Positions 41,601 to 52,139 of a DNA stretch of 64,000 nucleotides are shown here, one piece after another. Source of the DNA: Silurus meridionalis (Eukaryota; Chordata; Actinopteri; Siluriformes; Siluridae); contig NC_060898.1 in assembly GCF_014805685.1 (NCBI RefSeq), forward strand, positions 10,388,501 to 10,452,500. Reading direction: 5' to 3'. Position 1 is the first letter of the stretch, and every line of letters starts with the position of its first letter. Below the pieces are notes generated by a model. The model worked only from the letters and a program-made list of their open reading frames with translations. It was not told the DNA's origin and did not search any database. The translations under genes and the position numbers were made by a program.

Positions 41601-44438
41601 ACCACATATGGCTGGGAAAGTCAGGTGTCCCAATACCTCTGTCCATATAGTGTAGGTCTCAACACACTTTGATTGTGTTAGGGCACCTGTATCAGATCCC
41701 ATCAATTGCAGGTGCCCCTGGTAGACTCCAGTCAAGTTCTAGATACTTTTTAAATTCAATGCACCTGAGCTCATTTTGGAGTGCCTTAACCAAGGGTCTG
41801 AATTCATGTCTATAAGAGCTTTCAGTTTTTTGGTTTTTAATAAGTTTGCAAAATGTTATTTTTTTTCTTTATTAGCAATTCTGTATAGATTAATGTCCAA
41901 AAAAAGTTTAGTCAATTGTAAAGTAATGCTGTAGTGCAGTAGAGGATTCTGAAGCCAGTCTTCAGCAAAAGCAAGTCTGAAGTTTAGGGAGTTATCCAAA
42001 ATTTGTACTGGTAAATCTATACATACTCTGTGTTTTTAGTTCATTCCTGTCGGAGATGTACTTTACAATATCATTTAACTTCTTTGATAATGTGCTATTT
42101 CACTTGTTTCTTATCAATCCTATTTGCCTACAAATGGCATTCATTTCATGATAAGTAGACCCGATGAAGTAAGAAGGAAAGCACATTTTGCCCCACATCT
42201 TTGCTGTTTAATGAACACTTTTCAAAAATTACAAAAGGAGTGGTATATAAATAAATAATTTATCGCTATCATTTTTTAACAGGTCAGCTAGTGGTATGCA
42301 CACTGTGCTCTTGCGTGATGCAGACTAAACAGATCTGGTTGTTCTCTGCTCACCTGCTTCCCCTGGTGGCCCGTCTGTGCCTTGTTCCTTTGGAAACTAT
42401 TGTTTTTATTAACCGTTTTGCCATGATCTTCACTGGGCTTGAGGTGCTCTACTTCCTTGCATCTAACCTACTGGTGCCCTACAACCTGGCAAAGAATGCC
42501 TACAGGGAACTTACACAGGTACCACTTACAGCAGCATACAAATGCTTTCGCAATCTTTTCTAGTAACCTCTTGTCCTGTAATGTCTGTATTGCTTTGTTT
42601 AAAATATACACTAACAGTTTGTTTTATTAGAAACACAATACAGACATCCAATTAGCCAATCATGTGACATCAGTACAATAAGTGCTTCAGTTAATCTGAC
42701 TCTCAAGTTACAGTGTGTAATTCGCAGGAGATTAGCAGTTTCTAAAATGCTGAAACCAACCCATCTTGCATCAACAACCATGTCGGGGTTCCAAGTCATA
42801 GATATTGATTATTTATCCTTATTCTGATGTTTAATGTGAGTGTTATCTGAGGCTTTGTTTACATGATTTAAAGCATTATGCTGCTGCCACATGATTGACT
42901 GATTTGATAACTGCATAAATGAGCATCTTTACAGGCATTGAAGTGACAGCTAAGAGTATGGAAATATAGTGATTAAAAATGTCGAAATTGTGACTCACTC
43001 ATTCACTCGCTCTCTCCCTTACCTCTCTCTTTTTAGGTGGTGGAGGTGTATGGGCTACTGGCTCTGGGCATGTCTTTATGGAATCAGCTCATTTTGCCAA
43101 TGCTCTTTATGTGCTTCTGGTTGGTGCTATTCACGCTGCAGATCTACACATACTTCAGCACAAGGGACCAGCCTCCCTCACGCGAGAGATTGCTTTTCCT
43201 CTTTCTTACCAGGTTTGAAAGCAAAAGCTATTTGTGTTTTTCCACATTAGTGCAGTGGGCTCTAGGTTTCTTTAGACACCAGGCCACAGATGGCTGTGAC
43301 CTTGTCGGGAACTTGCTATCTCCCGACAGATGCTCTTTTGTTTTGTTTTTTATATCGAAAATACTCTGCCTAGGGAACTTTATGTTGGTTTTAGAAAAAG
43401 TGGCTCAATTATACTCTTTTTAACCAAAACTTTTTTTATTGAACAGTTATCACATTTAGCAGACTTGCCACTAAACACCCTAATTGGTCCAACGCTGCAG
43501 CCTGATATTTTGTCATTAAAAGGGTTCTTCTACTCACTCTTTAACTAGACTGCATCTTGCACTGATTATTTTGGTTGTTTAACCCCAAAACCCAGATCTC
43601 CCAAGCTGCTGTTTATTCAGGTTATTCAAAGTCTTGCATTAAAAGGTCCAAAAGACTTTAGAGGTTCTGAAATATTTAGAGTGATTCATACAGTACAGTA
43701 AAATAGATGTTTGAGTTAACATTTCAAGCACTTAAAAAAAATAATAAAAAAGTGTCTAGATAAAGGTATATTAAGGTGTGTGTGTATAGTATTTATTTAA
43801 GGTTATTTAGATAAAGCACACTATGGTTCAGGAAAATGTAAGAATTGTTTTGCGGCCTGTGGGTGTAAATTTCTCTGAATGTGTGCAGCATTGCAGAGTG
43901 CTGCTGTTCTCCATACTCACTGTTGGGGCTGGTCTTCACTGTGTCTTTTGTGGCGCTGGGCGTCCTCACACTCTGCAAGTTCTACCTACAAGGCTACAGA
44001 GCCTTCATGAATGACAATGCCATGCACAGGTCAGTTTTTCCTCTATATGTGGTAAGTCTACTTTTTTAGCTTGTGCTAACAGATCTAGAACAGATATCTT
44101 AATAGTGTGAATTTCTGTTTATTTATAAAATTTGTTTTTATGAAAGTAATTGTTTTTGTTTGGGCATGATAAAAACTAACAGTAATGTAAATGGATTTTG
44201 GTGCCTTACAGGCTATTGATTCTCTCTCTTATTCTTTGTTCTCAGGGGAATGACAGAAGGAATCACTTTGCTGATTCTGTCTGTTCAGACAGGTCTAATT
44301 GAGCTGCAGGTGATCCACCGGGCGTTTCTTCTGAGCATAATCCTATTTATTGTTGTGGCCTCTATTTTGCAATCTATGCTGGAAATTGCTGACCCCATAG
44401 TGCTGGCACTGGGGGCCTCCAGGGACAAGTGAGCACCT

Positions 44439-44484
<46 letters not shown>

Positions 44485-44980
44485 CTTTATATATTATATG
44501 ATTGGTACTGCCATGTTATTGTGTCAACATTTTCAGTGAATTCTAAATATAGTGGGGAATGTTACATTGTATTTTATTGTTTTTTGTTTTTTTCCCTATC
44601 TGATGTTTCAGCCAGAGGACACCTGGCTATTCTCTGTTACTTATTGTGCTAGAAATCTGGTATTGCTGTTGTGTATGGCTTTTTTCGGTGTAATTAATTA
44701 AATGCTTCTTTAAAAAGGAATTTTAAATAAGAATAGCCATTGATTCAAAATAAAATTAATTGAGGGAAGGAAAAAACAATGCTTGATGTTATATTTGCTG
44801 CAAAACAGGGGTGAGGTCAAATGTCTGAAAGTTTTTTTTTTTCCTTTTTTTTTTTTTTAGATTTCTAACCTGTTTGGAAGTAAATTGTAAGGGAATTTGA
44901 GGCTTAAAATAAGTAAAAGAAAGACTGGACTTGCCTTTGGTGTCCTCCTCATTCACTTTTTTGGCATTGGGCTCTACTTA

Positions 44981-45018
<38 letters not shown>

Positions 45019-48000
45019 TGTAGACATTGTTCAAAAGTACAACTCAATGGTTATGGCAGTGAAAAATGTGTAAACACTGTTGTAAAGGTACAAGTAGAAG
45101 GTAATAAGACTTTAGCATTGAAAAAAAATGTGCAAGATGAATAAATAAGTCCACTATATACATATGGATGTGAAATATTAGGCAGGATGTGCAGTAAGGT
45201 GTATATATAGATTATGTGTAGAGAATGAGGAGAATTAAAAAATACAATTATGTAGTTTGTACAGAAGTTATATACAGTGTTTATACAGTGATCTAACGGT
45301 GTAAAGTAGAGTTCAGTAGGGTGATGGTGGATGGAAAAAAGCTGTCCCCGAACCTGCTGGTTCTGGTGCGTATGTTCCTGTATCCTGTTTCTATTAATAG
45401 AAGGAGGTTTAACAGTTTGTGACTGAGAGTGTGAAGAGTCCTTGATGATGTTGTGGTGATGATGATGTTATAATGAACCTGGATTATTTTTGTAACCTGT
45501 GTCTATTGTAGGAGTCTGTGGAAACACTTCCGAGCAGTGAGCCTGTGTTTGTTCCTGCTGATTTTTCCTGCATACATGGTGTACATGATCTGCCAGTTTT
45601 TTCATATGGACTTCTGGTTGCTTATTATCATCTCCTCCAGCATCCTTACTTCACTGCAGGTAAACATACTCATTTTGTTTTTGTTTTACACCTTGGCAAG
45701 AGATACATGCAGATTATCCACCAATAATTAAAGTAAATGTTATGTTTTGAATACATGGTCATCAAGTCTTTTAATTTTAAGTGCATGACACCACCATGAA
45801 TTTGCACACTTTTCTAAAGCATCAAGTCTCCTGCAGGTCCTTGGAACACTGCTGATCTATGTTCTCTTCATGGTGGAGGAACTGCGCAAGGCTCCAGTTG
45901 AGAACATGGATGAGGTCATGTATTTCGTGAATGGGACGTATAGACTGCTGGAGTTTGTGGTGGCACTCTTCGTTGTGGCCTATGGCGTGTGTGAGACGCT
46001 TTTTGGACAGTGGAGCGTAATGGGTTCCACCATCATTCTGCTTCATGCCTACTACAATGTGTGGCTGCGAGCACAGCTTGGCTGGCAGAGTTTCCTGTTG
46101 CGTCGTGATGCTGTACACAAGATTCAGAGCTTGCCCATGGCCTCAGCACTGCAATTACAGCAGTATAATGACATCTGTGCCATCTGCTATCAGGTGCGTG
46201 TGCAGGAATGTGTTTGTGAGGGTGGATTTGTCATTCGGGGTTCTTGGCCAAACATGCATACAGTGAGGAAAATAAGTATTTGAACACCCTGCTATTTTGC
46301 AAGTTCTCCCACTCAGAAATCATGGAGGGGTCTGAAATTGAGAGATAATCTAAAAAAAAAAAAATCCAGAAATCACAATGTATGATTTTTTAAACTATTT
46401 ATTTGTATGATACAGCTGCAAATAAGTATTTGAACACCTGTCTATCAGCTAGAATTCTGACCCTCAAAGACCTGTTAGTCTGCCTTTAAAATGTCCACCT
46501 CCACTACAGTTATTATCCTAAATTAGATGCACCTGTTTGAGGTCGTTAGCTGCATCAAGACACCTGTCCACCCCATACAATCAGTAAGAATCCAACTACT
46601 AACATGGCCAAGACCAAAGAGCTGTCCAAAGACACTAGAGACAAAATTGTACACCTCCACAAGGCTGGAAAGGGCTATGGGGAAATTGCCAAGCAGCTTG
46701 GTGAAAAAAGGTCCACTGTTGGAGCAATCATTAAAAAATGGAAGAAGCTAAACATGACTGTCAATCTCCCTCGGACTGGGGTTTCATGCAAGATCTTACC
46801 TCGTGGGGTCTCAATGATCCTAAGGAAGGTGAGAAATCAGCCCAGAACTACACGGGAGGAAGTGGTCAATGACCTGAAAAGAGCTGGGACCACCGTTTCC
46901 AAGGTTACTGTTGGAAGTACACTAAGACGTCATGGTTTGAAATCATGCATGGCACGGACGGTTCCCCTGCTTAAACCAGCACATGTCCAGGCACGTCTTA
47001 AGTTTGCCAATGACCATTTGGATGATCCAGAGGAGTCATGGGAGAAAGTCATGTGGTCAGATGAGACCAAAATAGAACTTTTGGGTCATAATTCCACTAA
47101 ACGTGTTTGGAGGAAGAAGAATGATGAGTACCATCTCAAGAACACCATCCCTACTGTGAAGCATGGGGGTGTTTTTCTGCACATGGGACAGGGCGACTAC
47201 ACTGTATTAAGGAGAGGATGACAGGGGCCATGTATTGCGAGATTTTGGGGAACAACCTCCTTCCCTCAGTTAGAGCATTGAAGATGGGTCGAGGCTGGGT
47301 CTTCCAACATGACAATGACCCGAAGCACACAGCCAGGATAACCAAGGAGTGGCTCTGTAAGAAGCATATCAAGGTTCTGGTGTGGCCTAGCCAGATTCCA
47401 GACCTAAACCCAATAGAGAATCTTTGGAAGGAGCTCAAACTCCGTGTTTCTCAGCGACAGGCCAGAAACCTGACTGATCTAGAGAAGATCTGTGTGGAGG
47501 AGTGGGCCAAAATCCCTCCTGCAGTGTGTGCAAACCTGGTGAAAAACTACAGGAAACCTTTGACCTCTGTAATTGCAAACAAAGGCTACTGTACCAAATA
47601 TTAACATTGACTTTCTCAGGTGTTTAAATACTTATTTACAGCTGTATCATACAAATAAATAGTTAAAAAATCATATATTGTGATTTCTGGATTTTTTTTT
47701 TTTTTAGATTATGTCTCTCACAGTGGACATGCACCTACGATGACAATTTCAGACCCCTCCATGATTTCTAAGTGGGAGAACTTGCAAAATAGCAGGGTGT
47801 TCAAATACTTATTTTCCTCACTGTATGTTAATCTGTTAGACCATTTACCACAGAATCCCACAATTACCAAGATTCCTGTCTGGCTTCACTATGGTTCCAT
47901 TTCTTAATGCTGAGAAAATAGCAATTGAGAGAAAGTGTGATACACTCGATATGGTGTGTTTTAAATTTATTAGTGCTGCAGTCACAAGATATAATTTCAT

Positions 48001-48395
48001 TTAAAATTGTGTGTTTGAATTTGATCTTTTTCTTTTGTGTGTAGGACATGAAGTCAGCAGTCATCACACCTTGCGGTCACTTTTTCCATGCGGGCTGCCT
48101 GAAAAAATGGCTGTATGTGCAGGAATCCTGCCCCCTTTGCCATGGTCCTCTCAAGAGCCAATCACCACCCACCAGCACTCCTGTCTCAGCACCTCCTGAT
48201 ATATCACCAGCCAATCCAAATCCAGAACAGGTAACATGTCAAGGTTTAGAGGCTGTACAAGATTTAACACAAGCTGGAGAGACCTCCGCAAACGTTGAAA
48301 CCCACTCATGTCTTCAAAGTTCATCTGAGCCAGAGCTTAAAAGTCGCATGATTCAAGAAGATACCTGCAAATGTGATTCTGACGTGGTTAAATAA
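36770..48395 (+). CDS. rnf145: RNF145: multi-spanning ER RING-H2 E3 ubiquitin ligase, 10 coding exons
   Basis: Exons: 36770-36953, 38859-38967, 40012-40103, 42283-42518, 43037-43212, 43889-44029, 44246-44428, 45512-45659, 45837-46193, 48045-48395; all GT-AG, 658 residues plus stop (human about 663). Residues 1-530 form the TRC8-type membrane region with a dozen or so hydrophobic helices; blocks such as [35 protein letters not shown] and [19 protein letters not shown] are near-identical to mammalian RNF145. The RING-H2 has C537, C540, C552, H554, H557, C560, C571 and C574 (CAIC...[10 protein letters not shown]...CPLC) and is split by the last intron. Family role: sterol-responsive ligase with INSIG partners, acting on HMG-CoA reductase and SCAP in the ER. 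The YLYF motif position (81-84) reads YLCV here. The C-terminal tail is short, acidic and poorly conserved. The start codon follows an AG acceptor by 9 nt and matches the mammalian start. Confidence 0.97.
37480..37600. mobile_element. LINE/SINE tail fragment
   Basis: AAGATGCTTTTATTGTCATG, ATACACAGCGATGCACAGTA and GTGAAAATGAGACAACGTTC match a conserved retroposon tail found widely in fish genomes. About 110 bp; it ends in an ACACACAACAC-rich stretch. Confidence 0.6.
37705..38214. mobile_element. hAT-like non-autonomous element with nested insert
   Basis: Ends CAGGGCTGCAACTAAGG and TGTTTCAGCCCT are inverted, with the GATAATCGATTAATCG motif near the left end and TAATCGAATTACTTG near the right, typical of a fish hAT family. 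An unrelated block at about 37850-37945 (GAGGTCGACTGATGGG, AGCCGATGGCCGATGATGCC) resembles a second hAT family and looks nested. It is in rnf145 intron 2 (after the first coding exon). Confidence 0.65.
38585..38670. repeat. (GATA)n microsatellite
   Basis: About twenty GATA units with a few GATC interruptions, in the rnf145 intron before exon 38859-38967. Confidence 0.95.
39275..39930 (+). mobile_element. Decayed, internally deleted Tc1 transposon
   Basis: The left part has AAAGTATTTGGACACACCAC and a leader like that of a common teleost Tc1 family, then transposase-derived stretches in order: CTAGATATTCCACAGTCA, ATGGGATGGGTTTCTGTGAC, AAGCAAGGTCCATAAAGACA, and a C-terminal segment to about 39905. 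Large parts of the catalytic core are missing and the right terminus is not clear. It is in the rnf145 intron between exons 38967 and 40012. Confidence 0.8.
41130..41661. mobile_element. Tc1-like non-autonomous element
   Basis: TTTGTGCACAGGGGAATTGT, CATGCTGGAACAGGTTT and the end TCCATATAGTGTA are characteristic of a teleost Tc1-type MITE. Its left border is uncertain. The ORF at 41319-41513 is a by-product. It lies in the rnf145 intron between exons 40103 and 42283. Confidence 0.6.
44447..44481. repeat. (CA)n microsatellite
   Basis: About eighteen CA units starting 18 nt after the donor of rnf145 exon 44246-44428. Confidence 0.95.
44983..45016. repeat. (GA)n microsatellite
   Basis: About seventeen GA units in an rnf145 intron, next to a LINE-like tail. 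Confidence 0.95.
45280..45480. mobile_element. LINE tail fragment (GAAAAAAGCTGTCCCCGAACC type)
   Basis: AAAAAAGCTGTCCCCGAACC, TGCTGGTTCTGGTGCGTATG and TGTGAAGAGTCCTTGATGAT match the conserved 3' region of a common teleost LINE family. It ends 30 bp before rnf145 exon 45512-45659. Confidence 0.6.
46261..47823 (+). mobile_element. Tc1/mariner (DD34E-type) transposon, copy 2, inside the last rnf145 intron
   Basis: Same family as 16385-17937, with identical CAGTGAGGAAAATAAG termini and TA at both flanks (46259-46260, 47824-47825). The transposase is in two frames. The first, 46604-47221, has the HTH ([19 protein letters not shown]) and [11 protein letters not shown]. The second, 47218-47604, has [17 protein letters not shown] and [11 protein letters not shown] and ends [14 protein letters not shown]...GYCTKY. 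The break coincides with a 21-bp loss relative to copy 1, flanked by GGGGTG. The left repeat has lost about 28 bp. It is less decayed than copy 1 but cannot encode a whole transposase in one frame. Confidence 0.96.
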
Positions 48396-48758
48396 AACCT
48401 GGAAGCAAGTGTCTCTCCACCCCATGAGCAGAGCTGTGCTCTGTGAGTTTCTCAGTAGTGATTCTTCAGGTTTCACTGTAATGCTGCCAATGTTGAAGTC
48501 CTATGATAACAGGACTTACTTGAGTCCTGGTGGTTAATGGTCTAAACAAGACAGTTTCTCCTCACAAATTTCATACTCACACAACATGACTGTTATAAAT
48601 CCATTGAATCGGGGGTTATTTTGGAGGGCGTGGGAGGTACTGGGGAGTCTTCATTTTTGTGAGATTGTTTTTAGTTAATATTTCTAACTGAACTTTAATT
48701 CTACATGAGGGTGGACTTTTGTAAAAAATGTTTTTTTTTTTTTTTTTTTTTTTAAGTT

Positions 48759-48930
48759 GCCATAATTTCTGTAAACACTGTGTTCAAATGTCTTTAACTT
48801 TCTATTGCACCACAAATTATCCACATTTATTTCAAGATTTCTTAAAGATCTAAAAATTCTTAACTTAGTCACTTAAAATTTCTACAATAGAATTAAGAAA
48901 AGATACATTTCAATATTTTAATGTAAATGA
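48759..48930. repeat. Direct duplication, copy A (about 172 bp)
   Basis: From GCCATAATTTCTGTAAACAC to ATTTTAATGTAAATGA this matches 50094-50263 with a few substitutions and small indels (roughly 90 % by eye). It is not a recognised transposon. Confidence 0.9.
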
Positions 48931-49328
48931 CATTTTGAAAGATACTGCCCACCCAACCTGAAACATTCAACTTGGATGCTTGGACATCTGTAGGGTTGAC
49001 CATTAACAAAATGTTTTTTGCTTGTATTAACAACAAGGCAAGCACTGGAAATTAATATTGGAAATATTGCACTATGTCAGCTGCTTTTGAGCCATCTTAG
49101 CTACTTTCATATCCACCAGGAGCCTCGCTGCTTTAAATAATTGCCGAAAGAGCAGGTAGACTTCTCGTAGTGGGATGTCCTTTTTATGTAGCTTGATACC
49201 ATGCCATCCTGCTATGACTCATTTATGCTTCCAAGTCAGCGCTGTTCATTTCAGCATATAATCCTTGTGAGCATGAGCTACAGCTGTTTGAATGTATGTG
49301 TACAAATGTTCACATATATACCTACCTA

Positions 49329-49331
<3 letters not shown>

Positions 49332-49405
<74 letters not shown>
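49332..49405. repeat. (TA)n microsatellite
   Basis: About thirty-seven TA units after a short CCTA repeat. Confidence 0.95.
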
Positions 49406-49408
<3 letters not shown>

Positions 49409-50093
49409 TATACTTTAAAATACTTAAAACAAAAATAAAAATAAAAAAACTTTAAAACTTAGCTTTGTTTGATATGCCAAACAGTATTGAATCGGTAGCA
49501 ACCATTATGATGTGGCCTTTGGGTTTGCGGGAACACTTTGATGCCCTCTACAGGTAGAAGTGGGATTGAACCTAAAGCTGCTGAATGGGGCTTTACTGCT
49601 TACTGATGTCAGATTGACAGTATTAAGATATTTGTTGAATTTGTGTATATGAATACATGCACAGTGTATGAACACAAAGCACCAACTGTAACTGATAGTT
49701 ACTGATGTCTTCACTTTGCACATTTTGGAAGAAAAATAAAAAAATCGAAAAGGATTTTTGTTTGAATTTGTATTTATTGATGACTGCTAACGAAAGTGGT
49801 GGGATGAAGTCTGAGGTCTATAGGACTATATAATCTGCTCATTGGATTTGAGAAACTCCAGTCAAACAGATCAGGATAGAACCAGGGATGATTGAGCATT
49901 TATTGTCTGTGTTGTATTTTTATTGGTATAGTTCCTTTAATATATAGTCCCTATAGGAAGTCATCATACCCTGTGAAAACCTTTACCTTTTGTCACGTTA
50001 CACACTGGAAAAAAAAAAAAAAATCTTTTTTTGCTGTAGGTACACTTTATAACTCTCATTATCAAAGTGAAAATTGCATTAAATCTTCCTTTT

Positions 50094-50263
50094 GCCATAA
50101 TTTCTGTAAACACTGTTTAAATTGTCCTTAACTTTCTATTGCACCACAAATGACCACATTTATTTCGATTTCTTAAAGATTTAAAAGTTCTTAAATCTTA
50201 ATCACTTAAAATTTCTACAATAGAATTAAGAAAAGTTACATTTTAATATTTTAATGTAAATGA
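50094..50263. repeat. Direct duplication, copy B (about 170 bp)
   Basis: Partner of 48759-48930, same orientation, 1.3 kb downstream. Just upstream (49960-50030), ATCATACCCTGTGAAAACC and TTTTGTCACGTTACACACTG resemble a Tc1-like terminus. Confidence 0.9.
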
Positions 50264-50392
50264 TTAATTTCTGGACGATTATTAAAATGAATGACTGAAA
50301 TACTTAGTTTGGTAAAGTGATCAGCCCCTAAGAGTACACCATTATAAATTTGCTCATTTGCAACCAATCAATTTCCAGATCAAAGACCAGGC

Positions 50393-51241
50393 TTACAGTT
50401 TTTCTCGATTGCTAAGACACATTTCTTGAAAGCTGCTCTCCTTTTCTCTAAACTGTGAACACAAAACCTACCTAATTCTACAAAAAGAGAACATGGAGTT
50501 ACAAAAAATATACATGGAATACTAGGCCTACAAACAGTTAGACCAACCCTCCATTACAATACTACAGTACATTGGTACAGTGATGTTCTGAAACATATAT
50601 TTATTTACAGTATACTGTGGTACAGTATATAGTATGTCATACAGTAATTGCTGTCAACATTTACATACTGTACTATAATGTCAAAAAAAGGTAATTACCT
50701 GTTCTCTTCTCTAAATCTTCGGATTATGGTGGACACAGTGAATCTACTGATGTTTGGTTGTACCCTTTGTCCATCCTCCCTCATGCTCATACCATGGACA
50801 AGAACATGGTCAATCACAGTAGCTCTGATTTCATCAGATATTACTGTTCATTGTCTTCGCTGACCACCTTGACCTTCTCTCACACGAACTCTTCCTCTCT
50901 GATTTCTATCCATTGAAGGGTCTCACAAACCAGTGCTCTCTGAACTGGCTTACTTTATTTGTTCCCTCACATCATTAGCCACAAGTGTGATCCTATTTGA
51001 GTTGTAGTGTTCAAGTGGTGACACTTGTGCTTTAATTGTGTTTGACTTTTGTCACCTGTGCTCACCATTATGCAGCACGGGTGCATCACAATAAAAATGT
51101 GTTGGCAAGTTGTGTCTAAACAGGTGAAAAGTGCTTATGGTTTTGCCAAAAGAGTGATTGATTCAGTCAGTGGGTTCAGGCAACTGAGCATTTGGTTCAA
51201 ACAATAGGGTTTAGTGTTTTAGCAATTGAGAAAAACTGTAA
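50393..51241 (-). mobile_element. Internally deleted Tc1/mariner-like element, TTACAGTTTTTCTC ends
   Basis: Inverted termini TTACAGTTTTTCTCGATTGC and GCAATTGAGAAAAACTGTAA; TA forms part of both ends. The minus strand (about 50915-50690) encodes the start of an IS630/Tc1-type transposase: an arginine/glycine-rich stretch (MDRNQRGRVRVREGQGGQRR, then a stop), then SDEIRATVIDHVLVHGMSMRE and STIIRRFREENR, a helix-turn-helix region. The catalytic part is absent. Confidence 0.85.
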
Positions 51242-51478
51242 TGCCACACCTCATTTCACTTTTAATGGTTTTAATTACTTCAGAACAAATCCAGCTGTTT
51301 CTTGACGATTTTATTGTTAGTAGTGAATTTTTACTGCAATGCATTTGCCATGGTTGGGAAAGTGCTTTCAAAAGGCCTCTAGGATTAAGTTGTAGAAAGG
51401 CTCAAGTTAGGAGAAGGCTACAAAAAGATTTTGAAAACTTTAGCTATTCTTCAAAGTACTATTTAAAGCAGGGGTCAC

Positions 51479-51751
51479 CACCCTTTTTGAAACTGAGAGC
51501 TACTTCTTGGGTACCGAGTAGTGTAAAGGGCTACCAGTTTAATACACACAGTTTTCAGTTTGATCTAAAATAACAAATTTGCTTAATTTACCTTTTATGA
51601 TGTTATTATTAATAGTAAATTATATTCATCTATGTGAAGACACTTATCATGTTAATGATTTCTCATAATAATTATCAACAATTATTTAACAAATTAGGGA
51701 ACAGCTATTTTAAGAAAAAGGCCTGCGGGCTACTCATGTTGGTGACCCCTG
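51479..51751. mobile_element. hAT-like MITE with near-perfect 8-bp target duplication
   Basis: Ends CAGGGGTCACCACCC and GTTGGTGACCCCTG are inverted. Flanks ATTTAAAG (51471-51478) and ATTTAGAG (51752-51759) match at 7 of 8 positions, as expected for hAT insertion. Length 273 bp, no coding potential. Confidence 0.85.
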
Positions 51752-51769
51752 ATTTAGAGCATCATTAAG

Positions 51770-52015
51770 AAGTGGAATGTCTGTCCAAAATAGATAGATG
51801 AAACAGGAAGACATTGATCGGAGAAGCTACCATCTGGCAAAAGGTGCTATGGTCTGATTAAACCAAAATGTACATTTTTGGACTGAAGTGTTCCTAGTGC
51901 TATGTTTGGCAAACACAGTACACCACCTAAAAGACACCATAAATACTGTGAAGCATGGTGGTGGAAGCATTATGTTGTGGGGATGTTTCTTTTTAGCAGG
52001 GACTGGGTAATTCGT
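51770..52015 (+). mobile_element. Tc1 transposase core fragment
   Basis: The plus strand carries a degraded stretch corresponding to ...WSD(x)TK..., then CATGGTGGTGGAAGCATTAT and GTTGTGGGGATGTTTCTTTT, which encode the Tc1 [16 protein letters not shown] block. No ends recognised. Confidence 0.6.
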
Positions 52016-52139
52016 CAGGACTGAAAGTCTGCAGTTTCCAGTTGAGATGCACTGAAGCATGAATGATTACAGTATTTGAATGAGAGGTAAAATATATAAA
52101 GTTCCAGAAACAGCCCAGCCATTAGGGTTGCACAAGCCA

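Larger units (their letters stand above)
48396..49740 (+). other. Probable rnf145 3' UTR
   Basis: No coding frame follows the TAA. An AATAAA at 49735-49740 would close a UTR of about 1.3 kb; AATAAA also overlaps the stop codon itself (48391-48396). The stretch includes a (T)n at 48731-48753 and a (TA)n at 49332-49405. Confidence 0.4.

Noticed and set aside
42291..42563. Stand-alone ORFs over rnf145 exons (also 43037-43423, 45870-46283, 48048-48395)
   Set aside because: They are single exons of rnf145 read through into intron; only the spliced product is meaningful.
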